From contig NZ_CP112866.1 of the NCBI RefSeq assembly GCF_026410085.1, forward strand, positions 1,984,001 through 2,048,000: a stretch of 64,000 nucleotides of DNA, given 5' to 3'. Below, piece by piece: positions 57,036-64,000 of the stretch. The notes below the pieces were generated by a model that saw only the letters and a list, made by a program, of their open reading frames with translations, had not been told where the DNA came from and ran no database searches. The stretch comes from Pseudomonas quebecensis (GTDB lineage: Bacteria > Pseudomonadota > Gammaproteobacteria > Pseudomonadales > Pseudomonadaceae). Within the stretch, counting starts at the first letter, position 1. Each line of letters starts with the position of its first letter. Made by a program: the position numbers and the translations under genes.

Positions 57036-59789
57036 TCAGGCGCTGACCCGCGCTTCACTGGCCAATCGGGCGATGGCCATGTCGAGCTCGTCCAGTGCGT
57101 GCAAGGCCTTGGCGTCGTCCTGCTTGAGCAGGGTTTCAGCGCGCTGGCAGGCAGCGCGCAGTTGCGGCACGCCACAGTAACGTGTGGCGCCGTGCAGGCG
57201 ATGCACGCGTTCGATGAGCGCGTTGTTGTCATTGGCTTGGCGAGCGACGCTGATGGCCGTGCGGTCCGCTTCCAGCGAAGCCAGCAACATGGCGAGCATG
57301 TCGGCGGCCAGGTCGGTTTTGCCGGCGGCCAGGCGCAGGCCTTCCTCATGGTCCAGCACCGGCAGTTGCACGCCAGGGGCCAGGCCGTCGGTGGTGCGCT
57401 CCGGCGCCTGGTTGCGCAGCGCCAGCCCGGTCCATTTGAGTACCACCTGGGCCAATTGCCGTTCGCTGATGGGTTTGGTCAGGTAATCGTCCATGCCGCT
57501 TTGCAGCAAGGCGCGTTTTTCGTTGGCCATGGCGTGAGCGGTGAGGGCGACGATCGGCAGCGGCGTGCCATGACGCTCGCTTTCCCACTGGCGTATCGCT
57601 TCGGTGCTCTGGCGACCGTCCATGCCGGGCATCTGCACGTCCATCAGCACCAGATCGTAGGCCTCCTGCTTGACCGCGTCGACGGCGGCGTAACCGCTTT
57701 CCACCGCGTGCACTTTGGCACCCATGTCTTCCAGCAACGTTTGCACCAGCAACAGGTTCGCCGGGTTGTCATCTACGCACAGCACACGCGGCGCGCGGCT
57801 GGACAACGGTTCGCCCGGCTCGCTGCGCGAAGGGCGCGGGCTGATCAGGTCCGACAGCGCCCGACGCAGTTTGCGGGTACACGCCGGCTTGGCCTGCAAC
57901 TGGCTGTTGGGGTTGGGCACCGACTGATTGAACAGCATCTGCTCAGTGGTAGGGCACAGTACCAAGACCTTGCAGCCCAGGTGCTCCAGGTCCCACAAAT
58001 GCTGGTTGAGGCGCTCCGGGGGAATGTCGTTGGCCGTCACGCCGAGTACGGCCAGGTCGATGGCCTGCTCAGTCTGATGGGCGCTGGTGATCCCGTTGGT
58101 CAGGCTTTCGAGGGTGTTGAACGGGGTGACTTCCAGGCCGCAATCCTCCAGTTGGTGTTGCAGGGCCTGGCGCGCCAACTCGTGGTTTTCGAGGACGGCC
58201 ACGCGATGCCCCAGCAGCGGCGCGCAGGGCAGGTCCTCGACGTCGTCCCGGGTTTTGGGCAGGTTCAGGCTGATCCAGAACTCCGAGCCTTCGCCAGGCG
58301 TGCTGTCGACGCCGATTTCGCCGCCCATCTGTTCGATCAACCGCTTGGAAATCACCAGCCCCAGGCCGGTGCCGCCGGGCTGGCGCGATAATGAGTTATC
58401 GGCCTGGCTGAAGGCCTGGAACAGCGCGCGTACGTCCTGGCTGGACAGGCCGATGCCGGTGTCCTGCACGCTGATGCGCAGTTGCACGGTGTCTTCCTGC
58501 TCCTCCTCGATCATCGCGCGGGCCACGATGGTGCCCTCGCGGGTGAACTTGATCGCATTGCTGATCAGGTTGGTGAGGATCTGCTTGAGCCGCAGCGGAT
58601 CGCCCACCAGCGCCAGCGGCGTGTCGCGGTAGACCAGGCTGACAAGCTCCAGCTGCTTGGCATGGGCGGCGGGCGCGAGGATGGTCAGGGTGTCCTGCAG
58701 CAGGTCGCGCAGGTTGAATGGAATGCTGTCGAGCACCAGCTTGCCGGCTTCGATTTTGGAGAAGTCGAGAATCTCGTTGATGATGCCCAGCAGGTTGTCG
58801 GCGGATTTTTCGATGGTGCCCAGGTAGTCGAGCTGACGCGGCGTCAGTTCGCTTTTCTGCAGCAGGTGGGTAAAACCGAGGATGCCGTTGAGCGGCGTGC
58901 GGATTTCATGGCTCATATTGGCCAGAAACTCCGACTTGATGCGGCTCGCCTCCAGGGCTTCCTTGCGCGCCAGGTCCAGCTCGATGTTCTGGATTTCGAT
59001 GGTTTCCAGATTCTGGCGTACGTCTTCGGTGGCCTGGTCGATGCTGTGCTGCAGTTCTTCCTGGGCGTTCTGCAGGGTCTCGGCCATGCGGTTGATGCCC
59101 GAAGCGAGCTGATCCAGCTCCTGGCTGCCCAGCGCGGGCAGACGCGTTTGCAGATTACCGTCCTTGAGCTGGGCCACGGCTTGCTTGATCAGGCCGATCG
59201 GCGAGGTGATCGTGCGGCTGATGCGCAGCGCCAGCGCGGCGGTAAAGATCAGCCCGATGGCAATCAACAGCAGGCTGGCGAACAGGCTGCGGTAGCCGCG
59301 CAGCAACATGCCGTTATGGGACAGTTCCACTTCGACCCAGCCCAGCAGGCGGTCGCTTTCGTCGGGAATCAGGTCGCCGGCGAGGTTGCGATGCCGGCCG
59401 AACACCGGCAACAGGTAACGGGTGGCGTCGTTGCCGGTGCGTTGCAACAGGTGAGAACTGTTGCCTATCGGTGCCGGATTGAGCATGGTCGGGCCGGCGT
59501 GGGCGAGGGTGCCGCGGTCGGGCGCGAGGAAGGACACGGTGCGTACATCCTGCTGCTCCAGGGACTGGGTGGCGATGCGCTCCAGCAAGTCCACGTTCCT
59601 GCTGCTCAGGGCCGGTGCCACCAGTGGCGCCAATTGCTCGGCGATCATCTCGCCGCGCTGCAGCAACTGGGTTTGCAGCTCCGACAGCTGCATCCAGGTG
59701 AAATACCCACCCAACAACAAGGCCATCAGGCTGGTCGGCAACAAGGTCAGCAACAGTACGCGGCCTTTTATCCCCATTCTTCTAAGCAC
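57036..59789 (-). CDS. gacS: hybrid sensor histidine kinase GacS
   Basis: This 917-residue inner-membrane kinase controls secondary metabolism and biofilm through GacA and small RNAs. It has two membrane helices (about 11-31 and 168-190) around a periplasmic domain, HAMP (about 190-243), a HisKA with His294 in NMSHEIRTPLNG, an ATPase domain (GDPLRLKQILTNLISNAIKF, GGTGLGLVI), a receiver with Asp717 in VLMDVQMPGMDG, and an HPt with His863 in VHRLHGATRYCG. The start is GTG with AGGAG six bases upstream. Confidence 0.96.
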   Translation of the reverse strand: MLRRMGIKGRVLLLTLLPTSLMALLLGGYFTWMQLSELQTQLLQRGEMIAEQLAPLVAPALSSRNVDLLERIATQSLEQQDVRTVSFLAPDRGTLAHAGPTMLNPAPIGNSSHLLQRTGNDATRYLLPVFGRHRNLAGDLIPDESDRLLGWVEVELSHNGMLLRGYRSLFASLLLIAIGLIFTAALALRISRTITSPIGLIKQAVAQLKDGNLQTRLPALGSQELDQLASGINRMAETLQNAQEELQHSIDQATEDVRQNLETIEIQNIELDLARKEALEASRIKSEFLANMSHEIRTPLNGILGFTHLLQKSELTPRQLDYLGTIEKSADNLLGIINEILDFSKIEAGKLVLDSIPFNLRDLLQDTLTILAPAAHAKQLELVSLVYRDTPLALVGDPLRLKQILTNLISNAIKFTREGTIVARAMIEEEQEDTVQLRISVQDTGIGLSSQDVRALFQAFSQADNSLSRQPGGTGLGLVISKRLIEQMGGEIGVDSTPGEGSEFWISLNLPKTRDDVEDLPCAPLLGHRVAVLENHELARQALQHQLEDCGLEVTPFNTLESLTNGITSAHQTEQAIDLAVLGVTANDIPPERLNQHLWDLEHLGCKVLVLCPTTEQMLFNQSVPNPNSQLQAKPACTRKLRRALSDLISPRPSRSEPGEPLSSRAPRVLCVDDNPANLLLVQTLLEDMGAKVHAVESGYAAVDAVKQEAYDLVLMDVQMPGMDGRQSTEAIRQWESERHGTPLPIVALTAHAMANEKRALLQSGMDDYLTKPISERQLAQVVLKWTGLALRNQAPERTTDGLAPGVQLPVLDHEEGLRLAAGKTDLAADMLAMLLASLEADRTAISVARQANDNNALIERVHRLHGATRYCGVPQLRAACQRAETLLKQDDAKALHALDELDMAIARLASEARVSA

Positions 59790-59994
59790 GCCACTCTCCT
59801 GCTACTACATTGAAATCAATCGTTCGCGCAGGCATCCCGCCCGCGCCACCTGCGCAGTGTAGCCATTTGCGCGGGGTGGAATCTTGCAAATTCGACACCG
59901 CCGACAATCTTCAGGCCATTGGAAGGCGAGCGGCGATTGCCTGCGGCGGGCTAATCTTGAATAATTGGCGATTGAGAATGACTTGCAGACGCTA

Positions 59995-60711
59995 ATGACT
60001 CCCGCAGCCAGTATCCTGACCATCGAAGACGATCCCGTGCTCGGTGCCTACGTTCATGAACACTTGGAGCGCAGTGGCTTTCAGGTCACCTGGTGCCAGA
60101 ACGGCCAACAGGGCCTGGACATGGCGCGCGCGCGTGCATTCGACGTGGTGTTGATGGATATTCTGCTGCCGGGGCTGGATGGCTTGTCGATCCTCACCGA
60201 TTTACGCAAAAGTCATTCGACCCCGGTGATCCTGATGTCGGCCCTGGGCGCCGAGGCCGACCGGGTCAGCGGTTTTCGCCTGGGCGCAGACGACTACTTG
60301 CCCAAGCCTTTCAGCATGCTTGAGCTGCGTGTGCGCATTGAGGCTATTCTGCGTCGCGTGGCGCTTGACCGACGGCCGTTGCCTGCCCGGCCAGCCCTAT
60401 GCGAAGACGTGCCGGGCCTGCGCTTTGACGATGAGCTGGAGGATGTTTTCCACCAGCAGCACGCCGCCGGCCTGACCCGCAGTGAATTCCGCCTGCTGGA
60501 AACCCTGCACCGCAACGCTGAGGAAGTCTTGAGCAAAGCCTTTCTTTATCAGCATGTGCTGCAACGCGGTTATGCCCCCCATGACCGCAGCCTCGACATG
60601 CATATCAGCCAGATCCGCCGCAAGCTCAAGGCCATCGGCTACACCGAGCGCGAAGTGCGCACTGTGTGGGGCAGGGGTTATACGCTGAGCGGTCGCGATG
60701 ACAGCCTTTGA
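59995..60711 (+). CDS. OmpR-family response regulator
   Basis: This 238-residue regulator has a receiver domain with acidic residues 11-13, phosphorylatable Asp55 (VLMDILLPG), and Lys104 (YLPKPF), followed by a winged-helix DNA-binding domain (about 140-235). It overlaps the kinase gene by 14 bases. The ATG at 59995 lacks a strong ribosome binding site; a TTG ten codons upstream is the alternative. Gene order next to gacS matches pirR of P. aeruginosa from memory, but its receptor gene pirA is not here. Confidence 0.9.
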   Translation: MTPAASILTIEDDPVLGAYVHEHLERSGFQVTWCQNGQQGLDMARARAFDVVLMDILLPGLDGLSILTDLRKSHSTPVILMSALGAEADRVSGFRLGADDYLPKPFSMLELRVRIEAILRRVALDRRPLPARPALCEDVPGLRFDDELEDVFHQQHAAGLTRSEFRLLETLHRNAEEVLSKAFLYQHVLQRGYAPHDRSLDMHISQIRRKLKAIGYTEREVRTVWGRGYTLSGRDDSL

Positions 60712-62068
60712 ACGTCCTTTGAAGCGCCTGCCGGGCAAGCACTCGTTGTTCTGGAAGCTGGCCTGCCTGTTGATTGCTTTCTGCTTACTGATGATCTGGC
60801 TCAGTTGGTCCTGGGGCCGCTACATGGAGCAGCAGAACGCTTATCTGTCCGAAGAGGCGAAATTTACCCTGGGCGGTTATGCGGCGGGCGCGGAGCAGGC
60901 TTGGAACCGAGGTGGCCATGCAGGCGTCGATGCCTGGCTGCAGATGCTGGGGGCGCGGGAAACCACCTGGGTCGGCGTGATCGGCAACGACCTGCAATCG
61001 TTGAGCAGTTCTCCCCTGAGCAGCTCGGAGAGCCAGCGCCTGACCTTTCTGCGCGGCTTGGACTGGCCGGTGAGCCGGCATGTGAAAGGGCTGCCCTGGT
61101 TGAAGATTGCGTTTCCCACCGACCCCGAGGCCGGTTCGTTGGTGATCGAATTGCCGCAGCGTTTTATGCCCGGTCGCTATCAAGTGTTCTGGCGTGTGGT
61201 CACCAACGGCGTGATCCCTGGTTTGTTCACGCTGTTGTTGTGCATTGGCCTCTATCGCCTGCTGATCATGCCGCTCAATCAGTTGCGCGAACAGGCCAAC
61301 GCCTGGCGCGCCGACCAATTGAACACACGCTTGTCGCAAGATGCGACCAGTCGCCAGGATGAGTTGGGCGAACTGGGCCGCGCCTTTGACCATATGTCCG
61401 AGCGCTTGCAGGGCACCGTGGTGCTGCAGCAGCAGTTGCTGCGAGACATGTCCCACGAACTGCGCACGCCGTTGAGCCGCCTGCGCGTGGCCTGCGACAG
61501 TGAGCAGGACCTGGCGCAGCTGCGTGAGCGCCTGGGCCGGGAAATCGACGCGATGCAGCGGCTGGTGGAAGACAGTCTACAACTGGCCTGGCTCGACGCC
61601 GAACGGGCGCCGCTGGTCAAGGAAGCGATCCAATTGCAGGCGCTGTGGGACATGTTGCGTGAAAACGTTTGCTTTGAGAGCGATTGGCCGACGTCGCGCC
61701 TGCCGTGCCTGCTGGGGCCTGAATGCTGGTTGCGGGGCAACCTCAATGGACTGGCCCAGGCCCTGGAAAATATCCTGCGCAATGCCATACGGCATTCTCC
61801 GACGGGCGGAGTGGTGTGCCTGGACGGGCGGCGCGAAGGGAAGTACTGGCACTTATGGCTGGAAGACCAGGGCGGTGGAATCGATGAGCGGGACCTGGAG
61901 CGCATTTTTGCGCCGTTTACTCGGCTGGACGGCTCGCGCCCGGGCGATGGCGGCTTCGGCCTGGGGTTGAGTATCGCGCGCAATGCGCTGCAACGTCAGG
62001 ACGGCAGCCTGTGGGCGGAAAATACCGGCGCGGGCCTGCGTATGCATTTACGCCTGCCGGCGCTGTAG
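60698..62068 (+). CDS. sensor histidine kinase, partner of the upstream regulator
   Basis: This 456-residue kinase has two membrane helices (about 20-38 and 172-190) flanking a periplasmic domain of about 130 residues, a HAMP, a HisKA domain with His253 in DMSHELRTPLSRL, and an ATPase domain (N-box NILRNAIRHS, G-box GGFGLGLSIARN). It overlaps the regulator gene by 14 bases. By position it may be the PirS counterpart; the signal is unknown. Confidence 0.9.
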   Translation: MTAFERPLKRLPGKHSLFWKLACLLIAFCLLMIWLSWSWGRYMEQQNAYLSEEAKFTLGGYAAGAEQAWNRGGHAGVDAWLQMLGARETTWVGVIGNDLQSLSSSPLSSSESQRLTFLRGLDWPVSRHVKGLPWLKIAFPTDPEAGSLVIELPQRFMPGRYQVFWRVVTNGVIPGLFTLLLCIGLYRLLIMPLNQLREQANAWRADQLNTRLSQDATSRQDELGELGRAFDHMSERLQGTVVLQQQLLRDMSHELRTPLSRLRVACDSEQDLAQLRERLGREIDAMQRLVEDSLQLAWLDAERAPLVKEAIQLQALWDMLRENVCFESDWPTSRLPCLLGPECWLRGNLNGLAQALENILRNAIRHSPTGGVVCLDGRREGKYWHLWLEDQGGGIDERDLERIFAPFTRLDGSRPGDGGFGLGLSIARNALQRQDGSLWAENTGAGLRMHLRLPAL

Positions 62069-62071
62069 ATC

Positions 62072-62587
62072 TCAGCCGCGACGCTGTTTGCGTTTCTTCC
62101 ATTGATGGGCAACCCACCAACGCCAGTAGCCCATGGTCAGGCAATAGGCCAGTGCGCCCAGCACCAGCCCCAGTACCACCGAACCGAGCAGAAAGGGTTG
62201 CCACAAGGTGCTTAACTGGCCGCTGATCCATTCCCAGGTCAAGTCGTCGGGAAGGCTGCGCGCGGGGACGTTCATCAGCCAGGCGCCGGTCAGATAGGTG
62301 CAAATGAACACCACCGGCATGGTGATCGGGTTGGTCAGCCACACCAGGCTCACGGCGATAGGCATGTTGCCGCGCACCGTGATGGCGAGGATCGCTGCGA
62401 GCAGCATCTGCAAGGGAATCGGAATGAACGCCGCGAACAGGCCCACGGCCATGGCCCGCGCCACCGAGTGTCGGTTGAGGTGCCAGAGGTTCGGATCATG
62501 CAGCAACGTACCGAGAAACTGTAATGACTTGTGTTCCCTGATACTGGTGGGGTCGGGCATGTACCGTTTGAATAAGCGCCGAGGCAT
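62072..62587 (-). CDS. DUF2062 membrane protein
   Basis: This 171-residue protein has a soluble N-terminus (MPRRLFKRYMPDPTSIREHK), then three hydrophobic segments with LVWLTNPITMPVVFICTYLTG, typical of DUF2062. It converges with the kinase gene (three-base gap) and is divergent from comEC. The N-terminal extension of the ORF was rejected. Function unknown. Confidence 0.85.
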   Translation of the reverse strand: MPRRLFKRYMPDPTSIREHKSLQFLGTLLHDPNLWHLNRHSVARAMAVGLFAAFIPIPLQMLLAAILAITVRGNMPIAVSLVWLTNPITMPVVFICTYLTGAWLMNVPARSLPDDLTWEWISGQLSTLWQPFLLGSVVLGLVLGALAYCLTMGYWRWWVAHQWKKRKQRRG

Positions 62588-62722
62588 AAGGGGTCCAGGT
62601 CGGTTCGAGGGGCAAGTATGCCCGCATTCTATAAACAGGAAATTCAGACTTTGTGACAAAACATCATAGGCCTTGTCGCAGGCCCGTCTAAGACTGAGTG
62701 GATCACTTGAAAAGGATGATTC

Positions 62723-64000
62723 ATGAGGACAGGGATGTGTGCGCTTGCGTTGGGGCTGCTGGCGGTGGTGTTCCTACCCACGCTGCCTGCCACGGGATGG
62801 CTGATAGGCATGCTGGCGCTGGCGTTGATGCTGTTGCCATTTCGAACCTACCCACTGGCGTTTTTCCTGCTGGGACTGAGTTGGGCGTGTATCGGCGCGC
62901 AGTGGGCCCTGAATGACCGGCTGTCGCCGGCGCTGGATGGGCAGACCCGTTGGGTAGAAGGCCGGGTGACGGGGTTGCCGCAACAAACCGAAGAGGCGGT
63001 GCGTTTCGAACTGACCGACGGACGGTCGCGGGCGGGTCGATTACCCAAGCGTATTCGCGTGTCCTGGCGTGACGGCCCGCCGGTACGCAGCGGCGAACGA
63101 TGGCGTTTGGCAATTACCTTGAAACGGCCTGCCGGTCTGCTGAATTTCCATGGCTTTGACCGCGAAGCCTGGCTGCTGGCCCAGCGTGTCGGTGCGACCG
63201 GTTCGGTGAAAGACGGCCAACGCCTGGCGCCAGCGCACAATGCCTGGCGCGACGGCGTGCGCCAGCGGCTGCTGGCGGTGGATGCCCATGGTCGCGAGGC
63301 GGGCCTGGCCGCTCTGGTGCTGGGCGATGGCTCCGGCCTCACCACTGAGGACTGGCAGGTCTTGCAGGACACCGGCACGGTGCATCTGTTGGTGATTTCC
63401 GGGCAACACATCGGCCTGCTGGCAGGCCTGATCTACGGGCTGATCGCCGGGCTGGCGCGTCGGGGCGCCTGGCCGCGAGGCTGGCCGTGGCTGCCATGGG
63501 CCTGTGGCCTGGCGTTTGCCGCCGCCCTGGGTTACGGATTGCTGGCCGGCTTCGGCGTGCCGGTGCAGCGTGCGTGTGTGATGGTAGGGCTGGTGCTGTT
63601 GTGGCGTTTGCGTTTTCGTCACCTGGGCGTGTGGTGGCCATTGTTGCTGGCATTCAATGGGGTGTTGATCCTGGAGCCGTTGGCCAGCCTGCAGGCAGGT
63701 TTCTGGCTGTCGTTTGCGGCGGTGGCGGTGCTGATCCTGGCGTTCAGCGGGCGTCTGGGGCCGTGGAGCCTCTGGCAGGTATGGACGCGGCCGCAATGCG
63801 CGATCGCCGTTGGGCTGTTTCCGGTACTGCTGGTGCTGGGGTTGCCCATCAGCCTGAGTGCGCCGCTCGCCAATCTGGTGGCCGTGCCGTGGATCAGCCT
63901 GGTCGTACTGCCATTGGCGCTGTTGGGCACCGCCCTGTTGAGCGTGCCAGTTGTAGGGGAAGGGCTGTTGTGGCTCGCGGGCGGCGCATTGGATGGGTTG
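62723..64000 (+). CDS. comEC: ComEC/Rec2 family DNA-uptake channel protein, 5' part (cut by window end)
   Basis: The 426 visible residues form the N-terminal part of ComEC: two or three initial membrane helices, the soluble OB-like DUF4131 region (residues about 70-160, WVEGRVTGLPQQTEEAVRF), and the start of the competence domain with VHLLVISGQHIGLLAGLI. The protein carries DNA across the inner membrane in natural competence. AAAGGATG precedes the ATG. The frame is open to the window end. Confidence 0.88.
   Translation, partial: MRTGMCALALGLLAVVFLPTLPATGWLIGMLALALMLLPFRTYPLAFFLLGLSWACIGAQWALNDRLSPALDGQTRWVEGRVTGLPQQTEEAVRFELTDGRSRAGRLPKRIRVSWRDGPPVRSGERWRLAITLKRPAGLLNFHGFDREAWLLAQRVGATGSVKDGQRLAPAHNAWRDGVRQRLLAVDAHGREAGLAALVLGDGSGLTTEDWQVLQDTGTVHLLVISGQHIGLLAGLIYGLIAGLARRGAWPRGWPWLPWACGLAFAAALGYGLLAGFGVPVQRACVMVGLVLLWRLRFRHLGVWWPLLLAFNGVLILEPLASLQAGFWLSFAAVAVLILAFSGRLGPWSLWQVWTRPQCAIAVGLFPVLLVLGLPISLSAPLANLVAVPWISLVVLPLALLGTALLSVPVVGEGLLWLAGGALDGL

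Overview
The window is about 61% G+C by eye and reads as chromosomal DNA of a Pseudomonas of the P. fluorescens group. The evidence is a fused nuoCD in a 13-gene nuo operon, a monomeric and a dimeric isocitrate dehydrogenase side by side, a GacS hybrid sensor kinase, and the interspersed REP/REPIN palindromes typical of fluorescent pseudomonads. The organism call is inferred from gene content and recalled gene order; no database was searched. No prophage, insertion sequence, CRISPR array, rRNA or tRNA gene was found. Almost all of it is conserved core genome.

Layout. 1-3.7 kb: the end of an MFS transporter, a DUF3087-like membrane protein, two tiny acidic proteins, a small DUF6555-like protein, an arylamine N-acetyltransferase and a putative outer-membrane barrel protein. 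3.7-3.95 kb: a 17-bp tandem repeat running into a REP element. 3.97-18.9 kb (minus strand): nuoA-nuoN, encoding respiratory complex I, with a hairpin-containing gap between nuoF and nuoG. 19.4-21.3 kb: aceA (isocitrate lyase) with a promoter and palindrome about 400 bp upstream, implying a long leader. 21.3-27.7 kb (minus): a short secretin-like protein, a GNAT enzyme, the RoxA ribosomal oxygenase, purB, hflD, mnmA and a Nudix hydrolase.

27.8-37 kb: idh (monomeric) and icd (dimeric) transcribed divergently, then cspD, clpS, clpA, infA, bpt and aat. This stretch holds the aminoacyl-transferases, adaptor and unfoldase of the bacterial N-degron pathway. 37.5-45 kb (plus): ftsK, lolA, rarA, crcB, serS and cysG. 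45.1-48.5 kb (minus): a glutathionyl-hydroquinone reductase-like protein, then tusDCBE and a ybiB-like gene; tusDCBE form the sulfur relay for tRNA 2-thiouridine and feed MnmA, encoded at 26-27 kb. 48.7-56 kb: a CoA-transferase/racemase family protein, an SprT-like protein, a Yip1-like protein, ttcA, a divergent Tag-like glycosylase, DUF2069, wrbA, arsC, a TlpA-like lipoprotein, a META lipoprotein and a protein with a CxxC pair.

56-64 kb: ldhA, gacS, an OmpR-type two-component pair in the position of pirR/pirS of P. aeruginosa, a DUF2062 membrane protein and the 5' part of comEC, cut by the window end. No clearly new system is evident. The items most worth checking are the aceA leader with its palindromic operator candidate, the hairpin between nuoF and nuoG, the perfect inverted repeat before the barrel gene, the 17-bp tandem array, and the glycosylase-like protein that lacks the usual Tag residues.
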